Source: Caulobacteraceae bacterium (lineage in GTDB: Bacteria > Pseudomonadota > Alphaproteobacteria > Caulobacterales > Caulobacteraceae). Taken from it: DNA of 64,000 nucleotides. Shown here piece after piece: positions 43,231 to 52,545 of this stretch; position 1 is the first letter of the stretch; each line of letters begins with the position of its first letter. Location: positions 62,001-126,000 of the forward strand of contig CANJLQ010000012.1 of NCBI GenBank assembly GCA_947475735.1, written 5' to 3'. Both the position numbers and the translations under genes were made by a program. Below the pieces are notes generated by a model that saw only the letters and a list, made by a program, of their open reading frames with translations, made no database searches and was not told where the DNA came from.

Positions 43231-44142
43231 TCAATCCTCGCCTGCTGCCTCCTCCCGCATCTGGCCAAGCCGCTCTTCGCAGATCGTTCGCGACAACGCG
43301 CACAAGACTTCGACTCTCTCCGTCAGCCAAGCGAGCTCTTCGCCGCTGATCTTATAGTGCTTGGAATAGCGAGCCTTCACATAGGCCTCGCGCAACAATT
43401 CGAAACAGCGACGTTCGAACTTGGTTTCGCGCGGCCAGGCGTTAGCCAACCGAGCATCGATGGCCTCGGCTTTCTTCCGAAGGAAGGCGAGGTTGTGAGC
43501 TTTGCCGCTGTAGAGCGTCACCACTAGGAGAACACAGTGGTAGAGGTGCTCAGTCGCTTGATGCAGATTGAACGCCGCCAGTTTCGGCTTGTCCTGCGCC
43601 ACGCAGAACGCGGCCACTTCAGAGAAGTCCTTGGAGCTCGCCATCCACTCAGAGAAGAACTCCTCGGCCTCAGCTATTGCAGCCTTTGCCGTGATAGTTG
43701 CTGGCTTGTGCAGCTTCGCGCCCGGCGTGTCGTAGAGAATAATCCCGTCTCGCAGAATGTCGGCGAAGAAATAGCGACCACGATCCAGCTGGTCGTTCAC
43801 GTCGTCCAGACTATGGACGATGATATTGACGGGCGTTCGAATGTCGCCCTCGCCCGGCATCGTCCGGTTCGTGGCGTCGAACCAGAATTCCCCGTCCGTC
43901 AGATCTTCATGATCGACGACGACCAGCAGGTCGAAATCCGAAAAGTAACGACCGACCGGGTCATGGACCCAATCGCCCCGCGCATACGATCCATAGAGAA
44001 TGACTTTGAGGATCTTGCCGTTCTTAAGCCGCTCCGCACGGCGGGTCGCAATCGCCTCCTCGAAGGAGGCGCGGATCACGTCAACGACGTGACGCAGCTC
44101 GGACTGCTTGGGCAGCGGCAGATGATCGAGGCTTTTCTTCAC
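43231..44142 (-). CDS. Nucleotidyltransferase and HEPN domain protein
   Basis: The 303-residue protein has an MNT-type nucleotidyltransferase domain (LKVILYGSYARGDWV, then SDFDLLVVVDHED) and a C-terminal HEPN domain (KLAAFNLHQATEHLYHCVLL, then KAHNLAFLRKKAEAI). The start VKKSLDHLPLPKQSEL at the GTG 44142 matches the usual N-terminus of this family. The fused form joins parts of the HEPN-MNT toxin-antitoxin pair. It may AMPylate or be self-controlled. It converges with the 972-residue gene. Confidence 0.88.
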   Translation of the reverse strand: MKKSLDHLPLPKQSELRHVVDVIRASFEEAIATRRAERLKNGKILKVILYGSYARGDWVHDPVGRYFSDFDLLVVVDHEDLTDGEFWFDATNRTMPGEGDIRTPVNIIVHSLDDVNDQLDRGRYFFADILRDGIILYDTPGAKLHKPATITAKAAIAEAEEFFSEWMASSKDFSEVAAFCVAQDKPKLAAFNLHQATEHLYHCVLLVVTLYSGKAHNLAFLRKKAEAIDARLANAWPRETKFERRCFELLREAYVKARYSKHYKISGEELAWLTERVEVLCALSRTICEERLGQMREEAAGED

Positions 44143-44207
44143 GAGGGGAGTCTCTCCGAATGGGGCCGCTGCTGCAAGGCGAAGTTGAAAGCACCTGCCG
44201 TCTCCGC

Positions 44208-45422
44208 TCAGAGCGGCGCTGACCATGATCCGGGCTGGGTGATGTGAACGTGGCGATCGTAAATCCGCCGAAGCGCCAGCTCGGGGAGAATTCGGGTCAC
44301 GACTTGGTCATACCCCGTGAAAAGCACCTGATACTGGTCCTCGTCGCCCTCGATGATCTCCCGCCAGACGGCCGGGCGGTATCGGGCGAGGATGCTGAGC
44401 TGATACAGCAGCACAAGGTGGATCGAGAACGGCTCCTGAACCTCGCCGAAGAGGGGCTTTATCCAGCTCTGGCCGCACATCGCAGACTTGTAGGTTTTTA
44501 ACGTCTCCCACCAATGTCCGCCGACGGTCGTCGGCCACTTCCCCTCCCAATGGGTGGAACCGGCATAGGTCTTGATGTCGAGTTCCGTAAGAGGCGGGCC
44601 ATGCGTAATCAGGTGGTCCCGGGGGATGGCCAACGTCGTTCCGAGTCCCAGCCAGGTGTAGTCCCGTGCCCTTTTCGGGATCACCGCCGACAACGGGCCT
44701 GCCCGCTGCGCGTCATCGACATCCTCGCCCATATTTCGAGATGAATGGAAGATGCGGAAGTTGAAGGGCCATTCACCGGTGACATAGCGATAAGCGTCCG
44801 CGAGCTCCGGCACACGGGCAAACAGGGCCATCATGCCGACGCTCCTGTCCTCACCGTCCGGCCCGCCTCGAACGGGTGCCTTGCGCAGGGCGATCCGGCT
44901 CGCGTCGATGGCTGAGGCGCGGAGAAACTCCGGATAGAACCCGCCTTCCTTCACATAGACGTATTCGTTGGCGGGAAACGCCTTGTCGGGGTCGACGAAG
45001 TTTCCGAGGCCGTGCCCCTTCTTCGTGAAACGCTCGAGCTGGGGCAGATCGACGTCGTTCGCGGGATCTGCAGCCACGATGGCGCTCGCGAACCACATGC
45101 AGCCATAGTAGTTCGCGACGGTCTTGAGGGTGAGCGTCTGGCGCGGCTCCCGGAGGTTCTCCCGGGCATTCCTCAGGCAGTAGCTCAGTGCCAGAGCCTT
45201 CGCCTCGGCCTTTTCGCGGCCGATCAAGACATCCGCGCGCTCGGCCCGCTCCATGATGAGTTTGAGCGCCAGAGCGCGGCTTTCCCACATCGAGAGTTGC
45301 GTCCAGATCTGTTCGATCGGGCTCTCGGAAATCAGCAGCAAACGGCCGCCGTCTTCATCTCCACTTCGCGCCATCACAGCCCTCCGAAACGTCCGCCAGT
45401 CCGAGGGGCCGACCCGTGCCAT
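44208..45422 (-). CDS. YaaC-like protein
   Basis: The 404-residue protein has ALALSYCLRNARENLREPRQ, then TLKTVANYYGCMWFASAIVA and KKGHGLGNF. The YYG...A...GHGL pattern is that of YaaC-like proteins. The C-terminal half (SIHLVLLYQLSILARYRPAV) is helical. No enzyme motif is recognised. It lies upstream of the NTase-HEPN gene in the same direction, 65 bases apart. The function is unknown; the context suggests defence or toxin-antitoxin. Confidence 0.55.
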   Translation of the reverse strand: MARVGPSDWRTFRRAVMARSGDEDGGRLLLISESPIEQIWTQLSMWESRALALKLIMERAERADVLIGREKAEAKALALSYCLRNARENLREPRQTLTLKTVANYYGCMWFASAIVAADPANDVDLPQLERFTKKGHGLGNFVDPDKAFPANEYVYVKEGGFYPEFLRASAIDASRIALRKAPVRGGPDGEDRSVGMMALFARVPELADAYRYVTGEWPFNFRIFHSSRNMGEDVDDAQRAGPLSAVIPKRARDYTWLGLGTTLAIPRDHLITHGPPLTELDIKTYAGSTHWEGKWPTTVGGHWWETLKTYKSAMCGQSWIKPLFGEVQEPFSIHLVLLYQLSILARYRPAVWREIIEGDEDQYQVLFTGYDQVVTRILPELALRRIYDRHVHITQPGSWSAPL

Positions 45423-45597
45423 TGACCATGGCAGGGACTATGGACACCGGCGCGACTCACCGCATTATGCTGTCGGGTTAGGCGCCTGTGACCTGTCGCC
45501 GGGTCAAACGTCTCAATTTTTCCAGACATTCCCGGCTCCGTTTCCCTCGTGTGCCGCAGTGTAATCGGCGACCTGCGCATGCACTGAGGCAAACGTC

Positions 45598-46398
45598 ATG
45601 GTCGAACTCGACATCCATCTGAACGCCGTCTCCCTGACCCGGCTGAAGTCCGGGCTCCGTCAAACCGCTCCAAACATCAAATCCTCCCACCGCGTCGAGG
45701 CGCTTGCCCGGGGGCTGGGCTACCGTTCGAACGCCGAGCTTCGCGCGCGACTCGTCGAGACGAGGCCCGCCCGACGGGTCGATACGGCCGCCTTCACCGG
45801 ATACCTGTCCGAACACGGCTTCGACGCATCGGCCGCCCTTCTGCTCCGCGCGGCGGGACATGCGATTACCCTCGATGTGATGGATCGGGATGACCGTCTC
45901 CATAAATGGGGTTGGGGTTGCGGTCGGCCGGAAAGGCGCGACGGCCGGTGGGAGACCCCTTACGAAAACTACGACCGCTTCCTGCGATACCGAGACGAGC
46001 TCACGGATATCCGGGTCGCCGATCAAGTGCTGCGCGCGATCGCGATGCTCTCGCGCGTGCCCGCCACCCGGACGATCCGCCCGGACACGGACAGCTATCG
46101 CCTAAAGCACATCGCGGAGAACTTCCCCTGCGACTATCCGGATGGCGAACTCCTCGGACCGGAGTATGTCGCCAATGGACCGCTCATCGTCGCCGCGTCC
46201 CACTTCGGATTCCGCTACCGCACGGGTCGGGACCCGCAGGGGTACGAATGGCCCAATGTGACCTTCAACATGTCCCAGTCGCATCTGCTGGAGCTCGACA
46301 TCGTCTGCCGACCGAACGGCGCGCGCGCACAAGCGCGACGCCGCAGACAAGAAGCCGGCCGGTACGGGTCTCTCTGGCCGCAGATCAGAGCCGCCTGA
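45598..46398 (+). CDS. Hypothetical protein of mobile elements
   Basis: The 266-residue protein begins MVELDIHLNAVSLTRLKSGL and has a short recognisable block HRVEALARGLGYRSNAELRA that looks like a small helical DNA- or protein-binding motif. A central GWGCGRPERRDGRW and the block LIVAASHFGFRYR are notable, but I do not recognise a family. The end is strongly basic (RARAQARRRRQEAG pattern). It is divergent from the YaaC-like gene. Confidence 0.65.
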   Translation: MVELDIHLNAVSLTRLKSGLRQTAPNIKSSHRVEALARGLGYRSNAELRARLVETRPARRVDTAAFTGYLSEHGFDASAALLLRAAGHAITLDVMDRDDRLHKWGWGCGRPERRDGRWETPYENYDRFLRYRDELTDIRVADQVLRAIAMLSRVPATRTIRPDTDSYRLKHIAENFPCDYPDGELLGPEYVANGPLIVAASHFGFRYRTGRDPQGYEWPNVTFNMSQSHLLELDIVCRPNGARAQARRRRQEAGRYGSLWPQIRAA

Positions 46399-46486
46399 CA
46401 CCGTCGCTTGGCCCTTCCCGCCGGCGGCGGCCTTTGGTGGGATGGGCCGGCGGCGGTCACGGTCGCCAGAAATGCAAAGCGAGACC

Positions 46487-47245
46487 ATGATCGAGGACAA
46501 CGCCGACGAGACGCCGTTCCGATGGCGGAACTGCCATGCCGACATCGGGACCTGGCGCCATGCCCAGACGCTGGAACTGTTGCTGACCGACGTCATTCGG
46601 CCCGGGTTGGAAAACCTTGGGGCCAAGATCGTCGCGCTCGGCGAGAGCGACGATCCGGGCGACATCTTCTTCCAGTCGGACGTCGAGGAGATGCTGAATG
46701 AAACGAAGCTGACCTACGCCCTCGCCATCCAGTCGATCTGGGAACGCCAATTCCGCGCCTATGTAAAGGGCGTCGCGCGCGATCTCCGCCCAGACCTGGA
46801 CCTAGAGCGCAAGCTGGAAAAGGCGGACTGGAACTCCCTAACGGGGCAGTTTCGCCGGTTGCGCGGCATTCGACTCGAGGCGTTTCCCAGTTTTCCGGCG
46901 CTCGACACCCTTCAGCATCTTGGAAACGCCTGCCGCCATGGGGACGGCGACTCGGCGCGCATCCTTGCCGCCCGATGCCCCGACCTTTGGAAGACCTATC
47001 CGCCTCTGCCTGACGCGTTTGGCGGACCCGTCGATGTTCCACGGACCGTGGCGCTGATCGACCTTCCGGTGGCGCGCCTGCATGAGTTCGTGGAGGCCAT
47101 CGCCCGGTTCTGGCGCGACGCGAGCTATATTTACAACGAGAGCATCGAGCGAAAACACGAGAGTCTCGTGAAGCAGCTGGAGCGTGAGAGACATGAACGG
47201 GAGTGGCTCCCGACGATTGCTATGGCCGAGAAGCCTGAGGCCTGA
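46487..47245 (+). CDS. Hypothetical helical protein
   Basis: The 252-residue protein is mostly helical. LTYALAIQSIWERQFRAYVK and LQHLGNACRHGDGDSARIL are notable; the latter has an RH pair as in some HEPN-like folds but not the full R-x4-H motif. The frame opens at 46442; I chose the ATG at 46487. It ends in a charged coiled-coil-like stretch (SLVKQLERERHEREWL). No function is assigned. Confidence 0.6.
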   Translation: MIEDNADETPFRWRNCHADIGTWRHAQTLELLLTDVIRPGLENLGAKIVALGESDDPGDIFFQSDVEEMLNETKLTYALAIQSIWERQFRAYVKGVARDLRPDLDLERKLEKADWNSLTGQFRRLRGIRLEAFPSFPALDTLQHLGNACRHGDGDSARILAARCPDLWKTYPPLPDAFGGPVDVPRTVALIDLPVARLHEFVEAIARFWRDASYIYNESIERKHESLVKQLERERHEREWLPTIAMAEKPEA

Positions 47246-47369
47246 CGCTTGTTGACGCCATCGATTTGCGCGTCAGCGCCGGGCAGTCTGGCGGCGCGGC
47301 GAGGTCGCCCTATCTGTTCTGCACCGCCCACCCTCCGGGCCCTTCAACCCCAGACCATAGAGTCCCATA

Positions 47370-47732
47370 TTGCCAGACCTGCGCGAACTCATCGAAACCA
47401 CCGTCCTGGGCGATCTGACCAAACGCTATCTCATCGTCTATCGTATCTCCACCGAGGCAGAGACGTCCCTCTCGGGCAATCGCGACGCCCGCTACCGGAA
47501 TCTCATCGAGAAGCTCGAACGTCTCGAAGCGGAGCGACTGTCCCTGTTCGAGGATGAAGGCCACGTTTCGACGTCGTGCTGGATCGTGCGCAGCCCGCTG
47601 AGCGCGGCCCAGCTCGGCGGAGATCTGCACAATCCGCTCGACAAGGTGAATGATCACCTCGCCGTCTTCGAGGTCGACGACGAAAATCAGTGGTCGATGC
47701 CGGATGCGCGCGACCGCACGGCGCCCGTCTAG
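47370..47732 (+). CDS. SinR-family (Cas2-like fold) small protein
   Basis: The 120-residue protein has RYLIVYRISTEAET, then RYRNLIEKLERLEAERLSLF, STSCWIVRSPLSAAQLGGDL and VNDHLAVFEVDDENQWSM. This resembles SinR-like proteins of the ferredoxin-like Cas2/VapD group, with a first strand, a central STxW strand and a ND-L-V last strand. No CRISPR array is in view. The start is a TTG at 47370. It may be a small nuclease or toxin. Confidence 0.6.
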   Translation: MPDLRELIETTVLGDLTKRYLIVYRISTEAETSLSGNRDARYRNLIEKLERLEAERLSLFEDEGHVSTSCWIVRSPLSAAQLGGDLHNPLDKVNDHLAVFEVDDENQWSMPDARDRTAPV

Positions 47733-47811
47733 GGCCGGCCGTCGCGCGACGGCTCCGCAGATCTATGACGGCGTGCCCGTCCGGCTTCCCTGATGGGCGC
47801 TGCGGCGAGGC

Positions 47812-48725
47812 TCATTCGTAGAAGCTGGAGGTGTCGACCTCTAGGTCGACGATCTCTTCGAATTTCGCAGGATCGGCGGCCTGGGTGATGACGGTGGCCG
47901 TGAATGGATAGTTGTCCGACATCGAGGCGCCGTCGCCGTTCCGCCTATCAGATCCAGATCCATACTGAAGGGTGACATAGACGGTCCCCGAAACGCCAAA
48001 GCGAATCTGATTCGGGCCGATCCCGGCGATCTCGATCTCTTCGGTGTCGTGACCTTCGATCTGGGTGTGGGTGGACAGTTCGTCGAGTTCGCCGATCACC
48101 TCGCCAATCATGCGGTCTATGATCTGCTGGTCGATCTGACCGCGAAGTTCCGAGATGACGGACGACCGGCATTCTTCGGCCATGTCGAGCAGGCCTTCGA
48201 TAGAGTCGAAGATATCGGCGGCGAGACCCCGGATGGCGATGTCGTCAGCGAGGACGGTGTTGGCCTTCAGGTGGGTCCGCTTGTTCAGTTCGTCCATCGC
48301 CTCGGTGAGCGGCTTCACGAAGTCGTCGGCGTGGAGGCCCAGGGTCTTCTCGACGTAGTCGGGGTCATGCCGCCATGGGTGATGTAGGCGGCCCGCTGCG
48401 CCCGCGTGACCGTCATTGTATCCTTGGCCTGGACGAACCATGCGCAGGCGCGCACCTGATCTTCCGGAGCCAGGTCGTGCAGAAGATGAGTTGTCAGCTC
48501 GCGCGAGGCCGCCGCGAACAGATTACCCCGGATCGGATTGCCTTCGTCTCGCGCCGTGCGCAGCGCGCCGGTCAGCACCTTGTCGGCGAAGTCGTCCAGC
48601 GGACGCCGGTCTCGCAGTCGCTGGGCCTGACAATCGATTGCGTCCCACGCCGGTGGGGCGACGGTGGCTTTGGCGACCGGCGCGGCGAGGGCTTTGGCGG
48701 CGGGCTTGGGCGTGGGGGCTGTCAT
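47812..48725 (-). pseudogene. Frameshifted gene resembling pPIWI-associating nuclease proteins
   Basis: The 5' part (48725 to about 48365) reads ...FGN-type LTTHLLHDLAPEDQVRACAW and RAQRAAYITHGGM, and then the frame breaks. The second frame continues DYVEKTLGLHADDFVKPLTE and ends in PFTATVITQAADPAKFEE, with a conserved-looking GTVYVTLQYGSGSDRRNGDG block. Adding one base at the G4 run (48361-48364 on +) restores one continuous protein of about 304 residues. The layout resembles proteins annotated as predicted pPIWI-associating nucleases. It may be a true pseudogene, an assembly error or a recoding site. Confidence 0.6.
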
Positions 48726-48855
48726 GGCTTCTAGGTGATGACGCGTCGGGCGATCCGCAATCACATGCCGTTCGTCGCGCCGCTTGCCAAAGACCAATAA
48801 AGAGCCGCGCGCCCCCGAAGGGCGCGCGGCGAGTTTGTGAGGTCGCGGCTGACCT

Positions 48856-50901
48856 CTACTCGGCTGCTAAGGGATAGGCGTCGGCGTCCGTCGCCTCCCC
48901 CTCTCCATCGGCAGGCGCTGCTTCCCCTTCCGCCTCCGACACCGCAGGTTCGGTGCGCAGGACGGCGGGAAGCCAGCCCTTGCCCTCGACCAGACGTTCC
49001 GCCGCCTCGGCCATGTCGCCCTTCTTGAACCCGGCGATCCGATCGGCTTCCTCGGCATTGGTGGCCCCGGTCACATCTTCCAGCACCCGCGCCTTGGCGA
49101 CCCGACTGAAATAGCTGGCGGCGGTGGCGCTCCACGTCCCGGCCATGTCGAGACCGACCTCGGTCGCCAGCCGCTCGGCCAGCGCCAAGGCCCCCGGCCT
49201 GCGGTCGTGCGGATCGCGCACGGCGTAGAGGCCCACCCCGACGCAGCAGGCCATGAGGTCCAAAAGATCCGCCCGGCGCATGGGCGCCAAAACCTCCCAG
49301 AGGGCGTCCGCCCGCTCGGGTAGACGGGCGCCCCACGCCTCGCACCGGTCGCGGACCCTACGCCCGGCGGGACCGTCCTCCACTCCCGGCGCCAGCCGAT
49401 CCAGACCGTTGACGGTCAGCCGAAGCTGCAGCGGCGTCCACATTCCGTAGCCGGGATAGAAGACCTGCAAGGCCAGGGCGTGAACCACCGTGGCGAGGGC
49501 GGCGGCGGCGTCGGCCTGAACCGCATCACGCAGCCCCATGGTCTTGTGGGCGGTCAGATCGATCAGCAGACGATCCGACAGACCGGGGCCTTCATCCGGC
49601 TCCGTCTCCTCACGACGCCCTTCACGGCCCGCGTCGCCCCCGGTTCCCGTCCCGTCATCCTCGCCCTCGATGTCGGGGGCCTCCGGATCGAACGCCCGAT
49701 TTGAGACGACATCCTCAGGCCGGACCAGACCGCGCTCAAAGCGGGCGAGACCGTCATGGCCGAGCAGGACCATGATCCCGGCCCGCGCCTTGACCTCGAC
49801 CGGATAGTCGAAGTCCGGGCCGAGGGCCTGCAAGGCCTTGTCGATATCCTCCAGCCGGGCATCCACCTCGGGCGGCAAGGCCTCCGCGCTGTCCGTCTCC
49901 GAAACGAGCCGATCATACTCCTCCGACAGAGCGGTGATGGCGGCGGCGTCCGCCTCCGACCGTTCAACGGCGACCGGATAGACCCGACCCAAGGCCGAGA
50001 CCTCGGCATATTCCCCGGCGGCCTCGGCCCATTTCCAGCCTTCGCGCGCGCGGGCTTCGTCCGCCAGCCCGACCAGCTTCTCCGAGACGAGGCGGTCGAG
50101 CAGGCCCACGTCCTCGAACCATCCCCCGCCGTCCTCGGTGAAGAGGTCGCGCAGGATGGAGCCGCCCTCGGCCTCATAGGCTTCGCTGCCGACGAAGGCC
50201 GCGCGCCGGTCATCGGCGCGGACCTTGGACTCGGTCATGGCGCGCCGGATGGCGTAGGCGGGGGTGTGGGGACCGATCTGTTCCAGCACCTGCCGTTGCC
50301 GGTCCTGATCCTCGCTGACGCAGAATGCGGTCAGTTGGTCCAGCGCCAGCCGCTCCTCACGATAGGCCGTCATCAACTCTGGCGCCGCCGCCGCGAGACG
50401 AAGGCGCTGGCGCACCACATGAGCCGACACCCCGAACCGGGCGCCGATCTCCTCGGGGCCATATCCCTTCTCCTCGGCCAGCCGCCGGAAGGCCTCGACC
50501 TGGTCGGCGGGGTGCATGGCCTCGCGGGTGATGTTCTCATCGAGGCTGATTTCATGGGCGTCGTTGTCGGCGTCCACGATCACCTTGACCGGATGGGTCC
50601 GCTTGATGGCCTTGCGTTTGGACAGCAGCCGCAACGCCTGCCGCCGACCCTCCCCGATGGTCACCAAGTAGTTTCCCGTAGGCCCGCCCTCGTCATTCAC
50701 CTCGATCTCCACCACGGGCGGCTGCAACACCCCCTTGGCCTTGATCGAGGCCGCGAGCGCCTCGATGGCCGCCGCCGAATGCGGGGTCTTCCTCGCGTTC
50801 TTCGGCGAGGCCTTGAGCTGGTTCAGGGGCACGAACACCTCCGCGCCGTGCTGCGGCGCGATCGCCTCCGTGGCGGGGGATTCGATAGGTTGAGCGGTCA
50901 T
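48856..50901 (-). CDS. parB: ParB/RepB/Spo0J-family partition protein
   Basis: The 681-residue protein has the ParB N-terminal nuclease-like domain (VPLNQLKASPKNARKTPHSA, then IEALAASIKAKGVLQPPVVE and GEGRRQALRLL) and the KorB-like HTH (GPEEIGARFGVSAHVVRQRL). The long C-terminal half is typical of the version on alphaproteobacterial mobile elements. AAAGGAGG lies five bases before the ATG at 50901. No parA is nearby, so a regulatory or maintenance role for the element is likely. Confidence 0.94.
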   Translation of the reverse strand: MTAQPIESPATEAIAPQHGAEVFVPLNQLKASPKNARKTPHSAAAIEALAASIKAKGVLQPPVVEIEVNDEGGPTGNYLVTIGEGRRQALRLLSKRKAIKRTHPVKVIVDADNDAHEISLDENITREAMHPADQVEAFRRLAEEKGYGPEEIGARFGVSAHVVRQRLRLAAAAPELMTAYREERLALDQLTAFCVSEDQDRQRQVLEQIGPHTPAYAIRRAMTESKVRADDRRAAFVGSEAYEAEGGSILRDLFTEDGGGWFEDVGLLDRLVSEKLVGLADEARAREGWKWAEAAGEYAEVSALGRVYPVAVERSEADAAAITALSEEYDRLVSETDSAEALPPEVDARLEDIDKALQALGPDFDYPVEVKARAGIMVLLGHDGLARFERGLVRPEDVVSNRAFDPEAPDIEGEDDGTGTGGDAGREGRREETEPDEGPGLSDRLLIDLTAHKTMGLRDAVQADAAAALATVVHALALQVFYPGYGMWTPLQLRLTVNGLDRLAPGVEDGPAGRRVRDRCEAWGARLPERADALWEVLAPMRRADLLDLMACCVGVGLYAVRDPHDRRPGALALAERLATEVGLDMAGTWSATAASYFSRVAKARVLEDVTGATNAEEADRIAGFKKGDMAEAAERLVEGKGWLPAVLRTEPAVSEAEGEAAPADGEGEATDADAYPLAAE

Positions 50902-51226
50902 GTCTGCCTCCTTTGGGCAAGGGTTGCAGGCACGCGAACTGCGCGCCTGAAACCCTGCCCGTCGGCGAGACCGGGGTAGCAAGGGCCAGGGCGGACCGGC
51001 CGGAGGGGGATCGCCCGGCCTGCACAAGCCTGACGTTCCTGCGAGCGATGACATCAATGGCCGGCGCGGAAGGTCGGGGAGACCGGCCGGTCCGGCGGCG
51101 CAGCCGCTTCACCCTGGCTCGCGCGAGGGCGGAGCCCTTAGTGCTTCCTGTTTCGCCCCCTCGTCGTCGGCACGCGACGCGGCGCGAGCGTCGAAACCGT
51201 TGACGCTTCCCCCATGGTCGCGGGAC
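50902..51226. other. parB upstream region with an inverted repeat
   Basis: No gene is seen. GGGCAAGGGTTGCAGG (50915-50930) and CCTGAAACCCTGCCC (50946-50960) form an imperfect dyad just upstream of parB's ribosome site. It could be an operator or leader hairpin of parB. Confidence 0.45.
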
Positions 51227-51760
51227 ATGATCAGCGCCGTGCGATCATGCCGGTCTTTGAGACAGCGAGCCTTGGGCCTGGCCGTGACAAATCGGAAAAA
51301 CCGGAACCTCAAGATCCCGACGGCGGCGGATTACGCCGCCTTTGACGGCGCGCACTGCCGGACCCTGTACCGCAGCCTCGCCGAGGGCTGGCGCTGCCCC
51401 GGATGCGCGCGCAGCAAGTTCGAGATTCTGCGCTGGAGCGTCCGCTTCCCCAGATCCGCGAACCGCTTCGAGGACTGGGTCGGCGGCTACCACACCCACC
51501 ACGATCACGGGGTCGGCCCCGTTCGCTATGGGCAAGGCGGCCGGTTTCCGGATGTGGTGATGTGCGAGCAGTGCAACAGCGCCGATGGCACGGCCAAGCG
51601 CAAGCTGGGCCTGCCCGCTGCCTTCTCCTTCGCACCCCACGAGATCCGCCAGTTCGTCTCCGCGACACCGCACGGCTTCCACGACATCGACTTCGGGCTT
51701 GCTCAGGCGATCTTCGACGCGATCCAGATTACGCCGCGGCTGTCATTTCGCTTTGACTAG
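51227..51760 (+). CDS. HNH/zinc-finger nuclease-like protein
   Basis: The protein of about 177 residues has two Cys pairs, WRCPGCARSKFEIL and VMCEQCNSADGTAKRKLGLP, around a HTHHDHG block. This is an HNH-like metal finger (Cys4 plus His-rich). The start is uncertain; the ATG at 51227 and the GTG at 51284 are both possible. It is divergent from parB. A nuclease role is likely but the exact HNH class is not clear. Confidence 0.7.
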   Translation: MISAVRSCRSLRQRALGLAVTNRKNRNLKIPTAADYAAFDGAHCRTLYRSLAEGWRCPGCARSKFEILRWSVRFPRSANRFEDWVGGYHTHHDHGVGPVRYGQGGRFPDVVMCEQCNSADGTAKRKLGLPAAFSFAPHEIRQFVSATPHGFHDIDFGLAQAIFDAIQITPRLSFRFD

Positions 51761-51902
51761 GCGCGCACCCCGTTCCCGGGCGGATCATTGCGGCTGTTCC
51801 GGTCAGGACCACGCCCGCGACGATCACGACTTGCACGACGATCAGCACGATGATCGCCGCGATCAGCCATCCCTCCGTCCTGTCGCGGCCGCCAGGGGTC
51901 AT
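51729..51902 (-). CDS. Small single-span membrane protein
   Basis: This 57-residue frame is too short for standard calling. It has a charged start (MTPGGRDRTEGW) and one strong helix (LIAAIIVLIVVQVVIVAGVV). The ATG at 51902 lies six bases after the stop of the gene behind it. It overlaps the HNH gene's 3' end tail to tail by 32 bases. No function is known. Confidence 0.55.
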   Translation of the reverse strand: MTPGGRDRTEGWLIAAIIVLIVVQVVIVAGVVLTGTAAMIRPGTGCAPSQSEMTAAA

Positions 51903-51908
51903 GAGACG

Positions 51909-52316
51909 TCAGAGCATCTGCGGCGGCGGCCAGGTGATGCTGTTGAAGCGCGGCAGGAGAGCGAAAAAATCGGCCGCAGATCCCTCGTGTTCGATGAAGG
52001 CGAGCCCTTCCTGATCGATCGGCGTGATGTCGATCAGGGTCCCCGCGCCATCGCGCAGCAGCGAATGGGCGGCGAGACGTCGGAAACCGCCATGGTTGGT
52101 TTCGATCAGCCAACCGTGGACCGGAACCACGGCGGGATCCTCCGCCGCGCGCCGAGCGGCATTGGCGTGGCAGTCGTTGCGCCGGGGCTCTGACCCGTCG
52201 CGGAAGATTATGGTTTGGCGTCGAGGCGCCGCCGCGCCGGCGGCGCGCTTTGTCAGCGCATCGAAATAGGCGACGTCATCTTCGCTCAGAAAGATCGTCA
52301 TCGTGGTCTGCTTCAC
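51909..52316 (-). CDS. Hypothetical protein with C-H-D pattern
   Basis: The 135-residue protein has NDCHANAARRAAEDPAVVPV, HGWLIE and AAHSLLRDGAGTLIDITPID, which together look like a Cys-His-Asp arrangement of a small papain/NlpC-like fold. I recognise this as a recurring uncharacterised family only. It starts MKQTTMTIFLSEDDVAYFDA, which is a separate short segment. It is divergent from hipB. Confidence 0.6.
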   Translation of the reverse strand: MKQTTMTIFLSEDDVAYFDALTKRAAGAAAPRRQTIIFRDGSEPRRNDCHANAARRAAEDPAVVPVHGWLIETNHGGFRRLAAHSLLRDGAGTLIDITPIDQEGLAFIEHEGSAADFFALLPRFNSITWPPPQML

Positions 52317-52393
52317 CTCCGGCAGTTGGGACCCTGTATCCCTCGCGGTGCGAGTGTTACGGGTTTGCCTGCGTTGAGCTGGCAGGTTACCAA

Positions 52394-52545
52394 TAACTCG
52401 CCATATTTGACGACTTAACGGCTATCCACTCGATAAATCGCCACCAATGGCGACTTATCGCCTACAGACCATGAAAATCTCAACTCGCCATTATTGACGA
52501 GTTAACCCCTATTATCCCATATAAATCGTCGAAAGTGACGACTTA
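52394..52545. promoter_or_regulatory. Four palindromic operators upstream of hipB
   Basis: Four 24-base dyads lie at about 52394-52417, 52434-52457, 52481-52504 and 52522-52545. The consensus arm is TAAnTCGnCA with the complement TGnCGAnTTA around four bases. Spacing between starts is 40, 47 and 41 bases. The last copy overlaps the hipB start codon, so bound HipB would block translation start and transcription alike. The arrangement resembles the multiple operators of hipBA in E. coli. Confidence 0.85.

Noticed and set aside
52394..52545. CRISPR array
   Set aside because: The four repeats are palindromic 24-mers with imperfect identity and 16-23-base gaps, and no cas genes are present. Operators of hipBA fit better.
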